In this document: positions 43,327-53,055 of the stretch, piece after piece
How the letters are laid out: the number at the start of each line of letters is the position of its first letter
How positions within the stretch are numbered: position 1 is the stretch's first letter
NCBI RefSeq assembly: GCF_000377565.1
Contig: NZ_KB898356.1
Coordinates: 235,927 to 299,926, forward strand
Reading direction: 5' to 3'
DNA: 64,000 nt
DNA from: Rhizobium sp. 2MFCol3.1
Lineage (GTDB): Bacteria; Pseudomonadota; Alphaproteobacteria; Rhizobiales; Rhizobiaceae
Program-made: the position numbers and the translations under genes
The notes under the pieces: generated by a model
The model's input: only the letters and a program-made list of their open reading frames with translations
What the model was told of the DNA's origin: nothing
The model's database searches: none

Positions 43327-45015
43327 ATGAATCTGTTAAATCAATTACTTCCGGTTGTTAGGAACTTCAGTTCCCTTGGGCGGAACCGCCTGCTGGCGTT
43401 GGCCGGCATCGGGGTGGTTTCCGTGGCGCTCATTCTCGGCGCCGCTTTGTTGGTCAATAAACCTGCTCAGGAAACGCTGTATGTCGGGCTCGATTCGTCC
43501 GACCTGAACCAGATCAGTATTGCGCTCGCAGAATCGAACATCGCATTCCAGGTCGGTTCCGACGGTTCGAGCATCACCGTGCCTGCCGGCATGACCGGCA
43601 AGTCGCGTCTGCTGCTCGCCGAAAAAGGCCTGCCCAACAGCAATAACGCCGGCTACGAGCTCTTCGACAAGGTCGGCTCGCTCGGCCTGACCTCCTTCAT
43701 GCAGGAAGTCACCCGCGTTCGCGCGCTGGAAGGTGAGATTGGCCGCACGATCCAATCGATCTCCGGCGTATCGGCGGCACGCGTGCACATCGTCATGCCC
43801 GAGGTCGGCAATTTCCGCCGCGCCGAGCAGAAGCCGACTGCATCCGTCATGCTTCGAGCGAGTGCCTCGACCGGCCGCGCCGCGGCAAGCTCCATCCGTC
43901 ACCTCGTCGCCTCGGCCGTACCGGGGCTCGATGTCGGTGACGTGACCATTCTCGATTCCGCCGGCCAGCTGCTCGCATCCGGCGACGAAGCCAGCAACAG
44001 CAACCTCAACCGCTCGCTCGGCATCGTCCAGAACGTTCAGTCCGAGATCGAATCCAACATCGACAAGGCGCTCGCCCCGTTCCTCGGCATGGACAACTTC
44101 CGTTCCAGCGTCACCGCCGACCTGAACACCGACGCCCAGCAGATCCAGGAAACCGTCTACGATCCGGAATCCAAGGTCGAACGCTCCATCCGCACCACCA
44201 AGGAAGCGGCCCAGTCCCAGCAGACGTCTAACGACAACGCTGCCACCGTCCAGCAGAACGTCCCACAGGCAGCTCCTCCGAGCGGTGGTTCGAACGGTCC
44301 GGCATCCCAGGACAAGTCCGACAAGAAGGAAGAGCAGACCAACTACGAGATCAACAGCAAGACCACCGCGACCACGCGCAATAGCTACAAGGTCGAGAAG
44401 CTGTCGATCGCTGTCGTGGTCAACAAGGGTCGCATTGCCAAGATGGTCGGCGAGCCGGCCGACCAGGCGAAGATCGACGCCTATCTCGCCGAGATGCAGA
44501 AGATCGTTGCCTCCGCCTCCGGTATCCGCACCGATCGCGGCGACGTGGTCACCGTTACGGCCATGGACTTCCTCGAAAACCAGCTTCTCGAAGAAACCGG
44601 TTCCGGCGTCCGCGTCATGGACATGCTGAGCCGCAACCTTGCCGGCATCATCAACTCGCTCGCCTTCGTGGTCGTCGCCTTCCTGGTCATCTGGATGGGT
44701 GTCCGTCCGATGGTCCGCAGCATGACCGGTGGCGGTGCCGCAATCGCCGGCGACACCTCGATCGAGAGCGCCGGCCTCGAACTCCCGGACTTCGCGCCGG
44801 CAGGCGACGCCAGCGGCGGGGCCCTCATGGACGGCTTCGGCTCGGACTTCGGCTTCGACAGCACCGAAGATCTCCTCAGCCTCGGCGACGACGACGGCAG
44901 CTTCAATCGCCGCGTCAAGGAAGGGCCGGAGCGCAAGCTCGCCCGCATGGTCGAGATCAACGAGGAACGCGCAGCGAAAATCCTCAGGAAATGGGCGGTC
45001 GACAACGCCGCATAA
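43327..45015 (+). CDS. fliF: Flagellar MS-ring protein FliF
   Basis: FliF forms the membrane ring on which the switch and export gate assemble. The 562-aa protein has an N-terminal transmembrane helix (about 23-42) and a periplasmic YscJ/FliF domain. A Gln/Ser/Pro-rich linker lies at about 290-340, a second helix at about 440-460, and an acidic FliG-binding tail ends the chain. The C-terminal Phe-Gly-Ser-Asp-Phe-Gly-Phe-Asp-Ser stretch is low complexity, like the FliN linker. It ends at a strong terminator, separating it from visN. Confidence 0.97.
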   Translation: MNLLNQLLPVVRNFSSLGRNRLLALAGIGVVSVALILGAALLVNKPAQETLYVGLDSSDLNQISIALAESNIAFQVGSDGSSITVPAGMTGKSRLLLAEKGLPNSNNAGYELFDKVGSLGLTSFMQEVTRVRALEGEIGRTIQSISGVSAARVHIVMPEVGNFRRAEQKPTASVMLRASASTGRAAASSIRHLVASAVPGLDVGDVTILDSAGQLLASGDEASNSNLNRSLGIVQNVQSEIESNIDKALAPFLGMDNFRSSVTADLNTDAQQIQETVYDPESKVERSIRTTKEAAQSQQTSNDNAATVQQNVPQAAPPSGGSNGPASQDKSDKKEEQTNYEINSKTTATTRNSYKVEKLSIAVVVNKGRIAKMVGEPADQAKIDAYLAEMQKIVASASGIRTDRGDVVTVTAMDFLENQLLEETGSGVRVMDMLSRNLAGIINSLAFVVVAFLVIWMGVRPMVRSMTGGGAAIAGDTSIESAGLELPDFAPAGDASGGALMDGFGSDFGFDSTEDLLSLGDDDGSFNRRVKEGPERKLARMVEINEERAAKILRKWAVDNAA

Positions 45016-45018
45016 CAA

Positions 45019-45049
45019 AAGGGCCGGGAAACCGGCCCTTATCTTTTTT
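45019..45049 (+). terminator. Intrinsic terminator after fliF
   Basis: The AAGGGCCGG/CCGGCCCTT stem with a GAAA loop is followed by ATCTTTTTTG. It starts three bases after the fliF stop, ending the che-fliF transcript. Confidence 0.93.
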
Positions 45050-45080
45050 GGCACATCGCACACACGAAAACGGTGCACGA

Positions 45081-45253
45081 CTCGCGTTTGACGCGAATCG
45101 TATTGCCATATGGCCTCGAATCATCTTAGCTTACTATAACTTCTAAGAGATGAATTCTTTGTGCGAATCGGCGCACAGTTCGCGGCGAAAGTAAATCCCC
45201 AGAACTCGGAGATGGTGATTTGCTCTCATTGACGTACCTTTTGGATGATTCGC
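45081..45253. promoter_or_regulatory. Repeated GCGAATC sites in visN upstream region
   Basis: GCGAATC occurs at 45093-45099 and 45163-45169 and in reverse at 45247-45253. The first copy is the right arm of a 9-bp near-perfect inverted repeat (45079 to 45100). The second lies within TGTGCG...CGCACA. These could be binding sites for a regulator of the motility master genes. Confidence 0.35.
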
Positions 45254-45329
45254 GGAGAAGGTGCATTTCTTTGCTGAAAGACGTGATCAAGCTTTTTTCG
45301 TGATAAGTTCTCAGCCTCAGGAATTGCCA

Positions 45330-46076
45330 ATGGACATGCATATATTGCAAGCTCTCAAGAGCGAAACGAGGACAGGGAACTTCGTCGGAATTGCTGCGAC
45401 CAACCTGTCATCGCGCTCTGAACTCATTGCCCAGCTTTGTGAGATAGCGGGCACGGGAAGGTTGCAGCCAGGGCTGCGTATCCTCACCGATTACGTGGGG
45501 GCTTCGCATTATCTCCTGGCACGCGCTGATCTCTTGCAGGAAGCCGGCCTCGATTTCGTGGTCTCGTCCGATTGGCCCTTCGATCTCGTCACCAATCTCG
45601 CAGAGGCTTTCGTGGGCGGTTTCGGTCGCGCCACAGAGCTTGAGAAGTGCATGCAGCTCTTCCAGCCACACTTTGCCGTCCTGCCTGACACCGCTGACGT
45701 TCCTGATGGCGCAAGCCGCCAATATTGCTCGCTGATGTTCAATATCGGGCGCTCGCGCCTGGCGCTGATGTTCCTGTTCGATGATGGCTTCATCCTCTCG
45801 CAGGAGCGTCTGCGGGATGTCGGCCTGCTGACGGCCTATTACACGAGCCTGCTGCAATATAGCGGCACCAAGTCGGACCGCGATTTCGAACTGACCGATC
45901 GCGAACTCGAATGTCTGTTCTGGATCGCTGAAGGCAAGACCAGCGACGAGATCGCGATGATCCTCGGCATCTCGCGAAACACGATCAACAACTACATCAC
46001 CAGCGTCATGCGCAAGACGGCGACGAAGACCCGTTCCGAAGCCATTGCCTTCGCTGTCAGAAATAACTTGGTGTAA
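45330..46076 (+). CDS. visN: LuxR-type motility master regulator VisN
   Basis: The start at 45330 (Met-Asp-Met-His-Ile) follows AGGAATTGCC and gives about 248 aa, close to S. meliloti VisN; the frame runs back to 45261 without conserved sequence. The N-terminal ligand-like domain is followed by a LuxR helix-turn-helix near residues 183-248 (Leu-Thr-Asp-Arg-Glu-Leu-Glu-Cys; Ile-Ser-Arg-Asn-Thr-Ile-Asn-Asn-Tyr). VisN and VisR are thought to act as a heterodimer at the top of the flagellar cascade, inducing rem (not in this window). visR follows 13 bases later. Confidence 0.95.
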   Translation: MDMHILQALKSETRTGNFVGIAATNLSSRSELIAQLCEIAGTGRLQPGLRILTDYVGASHYLLARADLLQEAGLDFVVSSDWPFDLVTNLAEAFVGGFGRATELEKCMQLFQPHFAVLPDTADVPDGASRQYCSLMFNIGRSRLALMFLFDDGFILSQERLRDVGLLTAYYTSLLQYSGTKSDRDFELTDRELECLFWIAEGKTSDEIAMILGISRNTINNYITSVMRKTATKTRSEAIAFAVRNNLV

Positions 46077-46089
46077 GGAGGGCGCGCTC

Positions 46090-46839
46090 ATGGCATATGC
46101 ATCGGGCCGGTCGATCAGCAGCTCCGACACCATCTCGCGCTCCACGCGCGCCAACAGGGTCAGCAGCCGATCCGATCTTTTCCCGCGCCTCGTCGCCATG
46201 CAGAAGCTGGCCGATGCGCAGAACTTCGCGGTCTATCGCCTGTCCGGCTCCGGCCTGCCGGCCAAGCAGCGCCTGATCTGCGAGCTGGAAAACTGGGGTT
46301 CCGCCAATGCCTCGCTGCACAAGGCCTTTGTCGATGCTTACGGCGATGCGCTGATCGAGCATGTCGAGAAGTCGCTCCTGCCGCTCGCCTGGGCCGGCAG
46401 CCATGATCGCAGCTTCCCCGGCGCCATCGGCATGGCGCCATTTGTCGTGCGCCTTCCAGATGGCCTCGTGCCGTTCTCTGGCCTCGCTTTCCCCGTTCGC
46501 CTCGGCGCGATCGGCAACGGCTTCGTCGTCTTCACCGGCGATGATCTCGACCCGCCGAACGACATGGTCGTCGAGTTGCACGGCCGCGCCTGCCAGGTGA
46601 TGATCGACCTGCTGTCGCTCGACGAACGCCGCGTGGCGGCAGCCGAAGCGCTCAGCGAACGCGAGATCGCCTGCCTGCAGCTCGCAGGTGACGGCCGTAT
46701 CAGCGAAGAAATCGCCGACAAGCTCGGCCTGTCGGTACACACCGTCAACGCCTATCTCGGCTCGGCGACGATCAAGCTGGATTCGGTCAACCGCATCCAG
46801 GCGATCGCCAAGGCGATTCGGCTCGGCTACATCAGCTGA
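46090..46839 (+). CDS. visR: LuxR-type motility master regulator VisR
   Basis: A very strong AAGGAGG sets the ATG at 46090 (249 aa). A variable N-terminal domain precedes a C-terminal LuxR helix-turn-helix (Leu-Ser-Glu-Arg-Glu-Ile-Ala-Cys; Val-His-Thr-Val-Asn-Ala-Tyr). It is the partner of VisN in activating the motility hierarchy. The gene converges with the hypothetical protein at 46861. Confidence 0.95.
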   Translation: MAYASGRSISSSDTISRSTRANRVSSRSDLFPRLVAMQKLADAQNFAVYRLSGSGLPAKQRLICELENWGSANASLHKAFVDAYGDALIEHVEKSLLPLAWAGSHDRSFPGAIGMAPFVVRLPDGLVPFSGLAFPVRLGAIGNGFVVFTGDDLDPPNDMVVELHGRACQVMIDLLSLDERRVAAAEALSEREIACLQLAGDGRISEEIADKLGLSVHTVNAYLGSATIKLDSVNRIQAIAKAIRLGYIS

Positions 46840-46860
46840 GAACTGATTCGGATTGGGTAG

Positions 46861-47301
46861 TTAGCTCGCGAGCGCCTGAAGCGGCGGTACGTTGTAGCGC
46901 GCCTGATTGAGGCTCTGTTCGAGAAAAGCGGTGTTTTCGTGCGGATTCGACGAAGGATTCTCGAAAGCGATGTGGTTGATCTCGATACCGGCGTGCTCGG
47001 CTGCGAGCGTCAGCTGTGCGTAGACGGTCACGCCGCGCGGCTTGATCTCCAGGTCGATGACAACCTCGGGCTTGCCGCCCCATTCGAGCGTATAGCTGCC
47101 GCCATGGCCGAAATTGACGGTACCGGGATGGAAGAACATCTCGGCGGCCGAGGAAACGAGGTCTGAAAGATTGCCGTAATACTCAAATCGCAGGATCGAA
47201 ATCAGGTCCGAAGCGTCCAGCAACCGCAATTCGGTGGCGACTGGGCTGATTGCTTCGGCAAGAATCTTCTCGCGCTGGGCAGAGTAGGGGCATTTTTTCA
47301 T
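46861..47301 (-). CDS. Conserved hypothetical protein downstream of flhB (146 aa)
   Basis: A soluble alpha/beta protein with no signal peptide or membrane segment. The start (Met-Lys-Lys-Cys-Pro-Tyr) lies four bases after the flhB stop, so the two are cotranscribed. The centre has a strand-rich block (Val-Asn-Phe-Gly-His-Gly-Gly-Ser-Tyr-Thr-Leu-Glu-Trp-Gly). Similar unnamed genes lie here in other rhizobia, as I recall. A role in flagellar export or assembly is inferred from position only. Confidence 0.7.
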   Translation of the reverse strand: MKKCPYSAQREKILAEAISPVATELRLLDASDLISILRFEYYGNLSDLVSSAAEMFFHPGTVNFGHGGSYTLEWGGKPEVVIDLEIKPRGVTVYAQLTLAAEHAGIEINHIAFENPSSNPHENTAFLEQSLNQARYNVPPLQALAS

Positions 47302-47305
47302 TCGT

Positions 47306-48385
47306 TTATCTTACCCGGTTGTTCTTGGCCTGCGCCGCGTACACCCGATGAATGAGCTCCGCGACGGCCTTGTAGAATACTGACGGGATGACACTATCCA
47401 CCGAGACTTGCGCAAACATGGAGCGCGCAAGTGGCGGATCTTCGAAAACCGGTATTCCGTTCGTCTCGGCGATCTCTCTGATTTTTAACGCAATTAGGTC
47501 CTGGCCCTTGGCAACGACGATAGGCGCGTCGTTTTCCTCGCGCACATAGCGCAGCGCAACGGCAAAGTGGGTCGGGTTGGCGATGACCATGGTCGCACGC
47601 GGCACGTTGGCGATCATGCGGCGTCTTGCGCGGTCGCGCATCAGCGCGCGCTGGCGGCCCTTCACGAAGGGGTCGCCCTGCGATTGCTTGTTTTCTTCCT
47701 TGATTTCGTGGCGCGACATCTTCAGCTCGGTGAACCAGTGATAGCGCGTCCAGAAGAAGTCGACGATCGCCACCAGCGCGGTCGCGATCAAGACCACCAG
47801 CGTGATCTTCTGCATGCCCGACATCATGCGGGTGAAGATCGTCGTCGGATCGGAGAACATCGCGTCGATCGACGCGAAGTAATCGCTGCGCAACAAGAGC
47901 ACCATCACGACGCCGACGATGACGATCTTCGTGAGCGATTTGCCGAACTCGATGAGGCCTTGGAGGCTGAACAGCCGCGACCAGCCCTTTGCCGGCGAGA
48001 TGCGCGACCATTGCGGCCTGATGCGCTCTAGAATTGGCACCGGCAGGTTCTGGCCGATCGAAGCCGCAACGCCGAATACCATGAAGAGAATCATCGCCGG
48101 CGCGAGCAGCTGCGCGCAAACCCAGCCGAGGTGGATGAAGAGCGACAGCACATCCGGCCCGGTATCGATCTTCCATTGGTCCGGCTGCTCGAAAATATCC
48201 TTGAGCGATGCCCCGACGACGCTGAGCCCGTTCGGCAGGAAGAAGATGAGATAGATGTAGGTGGCGAGAACCGTGGCGAAGAGGGGCAGTTCGCGCGAGA
48301 AGGGGGTATTACCTTTCTCAGCCGCGTCGCTTTGCTTTTTCGCGGTAGGGGCTTCTGTTTTACTGTCCTTGTCGTCGTCCGCCAC
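47306..48385 (-). CDS. flhB: Flagellar type III export switch protein FlhB
   Basis: The 359-aa export-apparatus protein has four transmembrane helices (about 33-52, 88-110, 153-170 and 190-210) and a cytoplasmic domain with the self-cleavage motif Asn270-Pro-Thr-His273. Cleavage switches export from rod/hook to filament subunits. Translation begins at GTG behind AGGAG. It is separated from fliG by a terminator-like hairpin, and followed at once by the 46861 gene. Confidence 0.98.
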   Translation of the reverse strand: MADDDKDSKTEAPTAKKQSDAAEKGNTPFSRELPLFATVLATYIYLIFFLPNGLSVVGASLKDIFEQPDQWKIDTGPDVLSLFIHLGWVCAQLLAPAMILFMVFGVAASIGQNLPVPILERIRPQWSRISPAKGWSRLFSLQGLIEFGKSLTKIVIVGVVMVLLLRSDYFASIDAMFSDPTTIFTRMMSGMQKITLVVLIATALVAIVDFFWTRYHWFTELKMSRHEIKEENKQSQGDPFVKGRQRALMRDRARRRMIANVPRATMVIANPTHFAVALRYVREENDAPIVVAKGQDLIALKIREIAETNGIPVFEDPPLARSMFAQVSVDSVIPSVFYKAVAELIHRVYAAQAKNNRVR

Positions 48386-48403
48386 GGTCGCGACTCCTAC
48401 TCA

Positions 48404-48433
48404 AAAGAAAAGGCCGCGCCAGCGCGCGACCCT
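48404..48433 (-). terminator. Terminator between fliG and flhB
   Basis: Read on the minus strand, an imperfect 11-bp GC-rich stem (with G-T pairs) and GCTG loop is followed by TTCTTTTG. It would end the motA-fliM-fliN-fliG transcript, so flhB would need its own promoter. Confidence 0.5.
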
Positions 48434-48510
48434 TGCTTTTGTAGTCCCCGGGAATGCCGTGATCAATCGCGGCGTTCGTCTCCGGGCTATCTGTACACAG
48501 TAACAGCGGC

Positions 48511-49551
48511 TTAGGCGGCAGCTGCCCCTTCGGCTTCGCCTTCCTTGAGCTGGATCTGGCCGGAATTGGCCAAACGAATCGCTTCCTGCGCGATGGCGCG
48601 GCGAGCGATTGCGATCTCGCGCGGGTTGATGCCCGTCGTGCCGCTCTGCAGGTCGGATTCGATCATGCGGCGCTGACGCGGGCTGATCGAGGCGAGAACG
48701 GCCTCCTTCATCTCCGACGAAGAGCCACGCAGAGCCATGGTCAGGATATCCGCGGAAATGTCGTTCAGCAGCATGACGCGGCTGCGCTGCGGCATGATCA
48801 TCAGGTCTTCGAACAGGAAGATCTTCGGACGAACCTTGTTGACCGATTCGCGGCTGATCGATTCGAGCGACGTAAGCAGGGTATCGACCTGCGGCTTGTC
48901 CATCTCGTTCATCAGTTCGGCAACCTTCGTCGAGCCGATCGAATTCTTCTCGGCGTCGATCTCGGCGAGCAGCGTCATGACCTGCTTTTCGATGATCTGT
49001 GCCGCCTTCGGGCTGACGGATTTCAGGTTGACGGTACGGTTCATGATGTCGGCGCGGCGGCCGTCGGGGATCTGCATCAGCACCTTGGCGCCGAAGGAGG
49101 AGGGCATCATGGATAGGATGTAGGCGACCGTCTGCGGGTGTTCGCGCAGCAGGAACTTGCCGATGAAGGCGGGATCGCCTTCGCCCAGCCGGTCCCAGAT
49201 GGAAGTTTCATAGGCCTGGAACGCCGTGCGGCGGCCAAGCAGGCTGTCGACTTCGTCGGGCGTCAGACCTTCTTCGAGGATGCTTTCGATCGCCTTGGCG
49301 TTGTCCATCAGACCTGCACCTTCGGTGAACAGATCCTCGAACTCGGCCACAAGGCCGAGCAGCTCATCCGGCGGGATCGCGCGCAGAGCCTGCGCGGATC
49401 CGATAATCGTCTGCAGTTCCGCCTGCGTGAAATACTTCAACAGTCTGCCAGCAACCCCTTTCCCCATCGCGAGGAGAACGGCCGCTGCTTTCTCAGCCTG
49501 GGTCAACGGTTTCTCGGCAAGAGCGCCGCCGAAATCGTCAAAGTCCATCAT
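48511..49551 (-). CDS. fliG: Flagellar motor switch protein FliG
   Basis: The 346-aa rotor protein couples MotA torque to the C-ring. The middle domain and the C-terminal torque domain are visible, including Glu-Asp-Leu-Met-Ile-Met-Pro-Gln-Arg-Ser-Arg near 250. The Ala/Glu end is typical of alphaproteobacterial FliG. It is the last of motA-fliM-fliN-fliG on the minus strand. Confidence 0.96.
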   Translation of the reverse strand: MMDFDDFGGALAEKPLTQAEKAAAVLLAMGKGVAGRLLKYFTQAELQTIIGSAQALRAIPPDELLGLVAEFEDLFTEGAGLMDNAKAIESILEEGLTPDEVDSLLGRRTAFQAYETSIWDRLGEGDPAFIGKFLLREHPQTVAYILSMMPSSFGAKVLMQIPDGRRADIMNRTVNLKSVSPKAAQIIEKQVMTLLAEIDAEKNSIGSTKVAELMNEMDKPQVDTLLTSLESISRESVNKVRPKIFLFEDLMIMPQRSRVMLLNDISADILTMALRGSSSEMKEAVLASISPRQRRMIESDLQSGTTGINPREIAIARRAIAQEAIRLANSGQIQLKEGEAEGAAAA

Positions 49552-49580
49552 GGTCTAACCTCTCCGTCCCTACAGCGGGA

Positions 49581-50150
49581 TCAGGCTTTCTTAGTACCTA
49601 AAACTTCTATCAGTTTTACGCCAAAACGTGTGTCGTCATTTTCGAGAACGGTGATCTCGCCGCGCGCGATCTTGCGGCCATTCACCATGATTTCGACCGG
49701 CTCGCCGATCTTCTTGTCCAGCGCGATCGTCGCACCTTCGTTAAGGTTCATCAGGCCGGAGACCTGCATGCGGCTGCTGCCGAGCATGATCTGAACATCG
49801 ATCGGGATGTCCATGATCAGGTCCATGTTCGACTGCATCGCGCTGCCGAGCGGAGCTGCGACGCCAGGGATCGACGAGGTGTCGCCAAAATCGGAAACGC
49901 CGCCGAAGTCCGAGGAGCCGCCGAAATCGCCGCCACCAAAGTCGGCGTCGGTGCCGGTGTCGAGATCGCCGCCGAAGGCAGACAGATCGGTGCCGCCGCC
50001 AAATGCATCGAGGTCGCCGCCGCCGAAATCGGGCATGCCGCCGTCCGCGTCGGTTTTCAGAACGCCACGCAGATCATCGATAGCCTGATCAAGCTCGGCT
50101 TCGTTGCCTGGTTGCTCGAGATCGGTGCTCTTTGTTTTTTTCGTCGCCAT
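49581..50150 (-). CDS. fliN: Flagellar motor switch protein FliN with Gly/Asp-rich extension
   Basis: The conserved FliN surface-presentation domain occupies residues 105-189 ([19 protein letters not shown]). Before it, residues 40-92 are a low-complexity chain of Phe-Gly-Gly and Asp units, longer than in enteric FliN (137 aa). FliN forms the lower C-ring and binds FliH. The long linker is a rhizobial feature and may bind other switch parts. Confidence 0.95.
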   Translation of the reverse strand: MATKKTKSTDLEQPGNEAELDQAIDDLRGVLKTDADGGMPDFGGGDLDAFGGGTDLSAFGGDLDTGTDADFGGGDFGGSSDFGGVSDFGDTSSIPGVAAPLGSAMQSNMDLIMDIPIDVQIMLGSSRMQVSGLMNLNEGATIALDKKIGEPVEIMVNGRKIARGEITVLENDDTRFGVKLIEVLGTKKA

Positions 50151-50212
50151 GAAATCACTATTCCAGTTGAAACTTGCCTCAACCTGCCTTTGGGGGCAGG
50201 GGCCGAAATCGG

Positions 50213-51151
50213 TTAATTCATTAAGTAGCGGATGAGGTCGTCATCCGAGTTGATCGTATCCTTCACCCGGACGGTATAATTCTCGCCCGAGCGTCCCAAT
50301 TCGCATACGTAGAGTTCTTTGCTGTTGGCACTGACATCGACGCGGACGTCACCGCTGTCGAGGAAGGGAATGACGTCGCCGGCCGCGAGCTTGGAGATGG
50401 TGCGCAGCGTTAGCTCCTGAAGGCGGACTTTTGCTTCCAGCGTCACCTGCGAGCGGCGAACCTGCTCGCTCATCTGCTCCGTCCATTCCGACGAATTGGC
50501 CGATGCGTTCTTTGCGCGCGGCACGACAACGGTCGTCTTCAAGAGCGCCGCCTGGGGAACGATCAGCGAAAATTCCGATGTGATGCCTGACAGCGTGATC
50601 GACATGTTGATCGCGGCCGCGAATTCATCCGGCTTGTCGTCCGGAGCCTTCAGGCGGGTCTCGGCAGCGTGTGGAGGCTCGAGGCTAGGCTCGAACCCGC
50701 CTGGCGCGTTGACAGCCGAGCGCAGCACGTTGGCGATCTTCTCGAACACGGTGACGGCCAGTTCCAGCTCGATGATGGAGAGCAGGCGATCCGCCGGCTG
50801 CTCCACCGTCTCGGGCGATGCGCCAAGCAGATGCTCCATCAGCGTGATGACGAAGCCGTTGCCGCAGGACAGCGTGAAGTCGGTCGACCAGTTGCGAAGC
50901 GATCCATCGACGAGCGTGACGCTCTCTCCGAGATCGGCGACCAGGTCGTGCTTGTAGCCGGCGTGGCAGCCGAGATAGTTGACCTGCACGTCGAGGTCGG
51001 TCTCGCTCTTGATGACATCGGGGAGAAACACCCGGTAGACGTCGCCGAAGGCGGCGCAGAGCTTTTCCACCGTCGCCTTGTCGCCCAGCCTGCCTGTCAG
51101 CTTCGCGAGCAGCGCGTCGTCCATCACTGGTTTCTGGAGTAGAGCGTTCAT
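50213..51151 (-). CDS. fliM: Flagellar motor switch protein FliM
   Basis: The 312-aa switch protein has a diverged N-terminus without the enteric Leu-Ser-Gln-x-Glu-Ile-Asp CheY-binding peptide, as usual in rhizobia. The C-terminal FliN-like domain (about 232-305) reads [12 protein letters not shown]. It receives CheY2 and sets motor speed. motA lies 6 bases upstream and fliN 62 bases downstream. Confidence 0.93.
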   Translation of the reverse strand: MNALLQKPVMDDALLAKLTGRLGDKATVEKLCAAFGDVYRVFLPDVIKSETDLDVQVNYLGCHAGYKHDLVADLGESVTLVDGSLRNWSTDFTLSCGNGFVITLMEHLLGASPETVEQPADRLLSIIELELAVTVFEKIANVLRSAVNAPGGFEPSLEPPHAAETRLKAPDDKPDEFAAAINMSITLSGITSEFSLIVPQAALLKTTVVVPRAKNASANSSEWTEQMSEQVRRSQVTLEAKVRLQELTLRTISKLAAGDVIPFLDSGDVRVDVSANSKELYVCELGRSGENYTVRVKDTINSDDDLIRYLMN

Positions 51152-51157
51152 GTCCGT

Positions 51158-52030
51158 TTAGGCCGCCTTGTTCTCACCACCGGGGTTCATCATTTCCTGC
51201 TCGACGGCGTCGATAGAAGGACGCTCGTAGGCGGAGATCGTCTTGCGGCCGTATTCGAGAGCAACCTGCGGAACCGAGCCGTTCATGTAGGCAAGCAGCG
51301 TCTGCTTGACGATGACGTAGAGGCGGTGCTGCTTGGAACGCACGATCTTGATCTGCGAGGTGATCGGCGAGCACACGCAATAGGACAAGAGAATGCCGAG
51401 GAAGGTGCCGACGAGCGCCGAGCCGATCAGGTGACCGAGAACTTCAGGCGAATCGTTGATGTGCGCCATGGCCTTGATGACGCCGAGAACGGCCGCGACG
51501 ATACCGATTGCCGGGAAGGCGTCGCCCATCGTCTGGATGGCGTGATAGGGCTTCATCTTGTCGTGAAGGATCGTGTTGATCTCTTCGTCCATCAACGCTT
51601 CGATCTCGTGGCTGCGAGCGTTGCCGATGATGATGAGACGAACGTAGTCGCAGATGAACGCGGTGATTTCCTTGTTCTTCAGGATCGTCGGCGCGGACTG
51701 GAAGATCGACGATTCGGCCGGATTGTCGATGTGGGCTTCGATCTCGTTGCGCGACTTCGTGCGCAGGTCGCGCATCAGCGAATAGAGAACGCCGAGCGTA
51801 TCGAGGTAGTTGCGCTCCTTCGGAACCGAATGCTTGAAGGCTTCCCCAAGCGCCTTGCCCGAGTCTTTCACGACCTTCATGGGGTTGGCCATGATGAAGC
51901 TGCCGATGCCGGCGCCGCCGATGATGACGAGCTCGAAGGGCTGCCAGAGCGCGTCGATGTGACCGCCCATGGCCATGAAGCTGCCGACGATACAGCCGCA
52001 GACAATCACAAATCCGATAATGATATTCAT
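51158..52030 (-). CDS. motA: Flagellar stator protein MotA
   Basis: The start at 52030 (Met-Asn-Ile-Ile-Ile-Gly) gives 290 aa with four transmembrane helices and a cytoplasmic torque loop. The proton-path Pro appears in [14 protein letters not shown]. MotB is not beside it; in S. meliloti motB, motC and motD lie further along. First gene of the minus-strand switch operon, divergent from flgF. Confidence 0.97.
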   Translation of the reverse strand: MNIIIGFVIVCGCIVGSFMAMGGHIDALWQPFELVIIGGAGIGSFIMANPMKVVKDSGKALGEAFKHSVPKERNYLDTLGVLYSLMRDLRTKSRNEIEAHIDNPAESSIFQSAPTILKNKEITAFICDYVRLIIIGNARSHEIEALMDEEINTILHDKMKPYHAIQTMGDAFPAIGIVAAVLGVIKAMAHINDSPEVLGHLIGSALVGTFLGILLSYCVCSPITSQIKIVRSKQHRLYVIVKQTLLAYMNGSVPQVALEYGRKTISAYERPSIDAVEQEMMNPGGENKAA

Positions 52031-52304
52031 CGCCAGTCCAAACCTGATCGTTATTTTCAACCGAAGGGATAGGAGGGCTGGCTTGCGTGAGGCTGATCCT
52101 CGCCTTGACGATTAAGCTTTGCGGCAAGCTTTTTGCCAAGCATTTCAGATGCCAGCTTCGCGCAAGGATTTGCTGACAATCTACGGATGACGAATGGGTC
52201 ACCATGCCCATGTCTGAGATGCCGCCTCAGCGGGATCGGGGTCGAACACACTATAAACGCCCGGGTTTCGTAACGTTCATCGCCAATGCCAGGAGCCTAC
52301 CCCG
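52031..52304. promoter_or_regulatory. Divergent motA/flgF promoter region
   Basis: This 274-base region must carry promoters for both directions. It contains a direct repeat, AAGCTTT at 52114-52120 and 52126-52132 (12-base period), overlapping GGCAA-N5-TTGCC. Tandem repeats with this spacing suit OmpR-type regulators such as Rem, but no footprint is known to me. Confidence 0.4.
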
Positions 52305-53039
52305 ATGCAATCCGGTCTTTATGTTTCGCTGTCGTCGCAGATGGCACTTATGCGTCGCCTCGACACCATCGCGGACAACCTGGCAAACGTGAACACAACA
52401 GGCTTTCGCGGCACCGAGGTCAAGTTCAACCAGCTGATTGGCGAGACCGACAACAAGCTCAACGCGAAGATCGCATACGTCTCGCAAGGCAACGACTACC
52501 TGTCCTCCGACAATGGTGAAATGAACCACACCGGCAACATGCTCGATTTCGCGATCAAGGGCGATGCCTGGTTCTCGCTCAACACGCCGGCAGGCCGGGT
52601 TCTCACCAAGGACGGTCGCTTCACGCTGACCGACACCGGCGAGCTGGTCTCCGTGCGCGGATATCCGGTACTCGACACCGGCGGCGCGCCGATCATGCTC
52701 GACAGAACCGCTGGCGAGCCGAAGGTTGGCGCCGACGGCATGATCTATCAGAACAACCGGCAGGTCGCCTCGCTGGGCCTCTTCGAGGCTGACATTTCCA
52801 AGGGTTATCTCCGTTACGAAAACAGCGGCATCATGACCACCCAGACGCCGACTGCCGTCACCGACCGCTTCAATGTCGGCGTCCAGCAGGGTTATCTCGA
52901 AAATTCGAACGTCAACGCGATGCGCGAAATCACCCAGCTGATCGAGGTCAACCGTGCCTTCGAAAGCATGACCTCGCTCACCAAGGACAGCGAATCTTCC
53001 TTCGGCGAAGCCATCAAGACGCTTGGTGGCAGCCGGTAA
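52305..53039 (+). CDS. flgF: Flagellar proximal rod protein FlgF
   Basis: The 244-aa rod protein has the N-terminal rod motif Asn-Leu-Ala-Asn-Val-Asn-Thr-Thr-Gly-Phe (about 26-35) and a C-terminal helix ending with Thr-Leu-Gly-Gly-Ser-Arg. It is exported by the flagellar type III system. It leads the fliI operon on the plus strand, behind an AGGAG site. Confidence 0.93.
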   Translation: MQSGLYVSLSSQMALMRRLDTIADNLANVNTTGFRGTEVKFNQLIGETDNKLNAKIAYVSQGNDYLSSDNGEMNHTGNMLDFAIKGDAWFSLNTPAGRVLTKDGRFTLTDTGELVSVRGYPVLDTGGAPIMLDRTAGEPKVGADGMIYQNNRQVASLGLFEADISKGYLRYENSGIMTTQTPTAVTDRFNVGVQQGYLENSNVNAMREITQLIEVNRAFESMTSLTKDSESSFGEAIKTLGGSR

Positions 53040-53055
53040 GCGGAAGGTTTGACCC

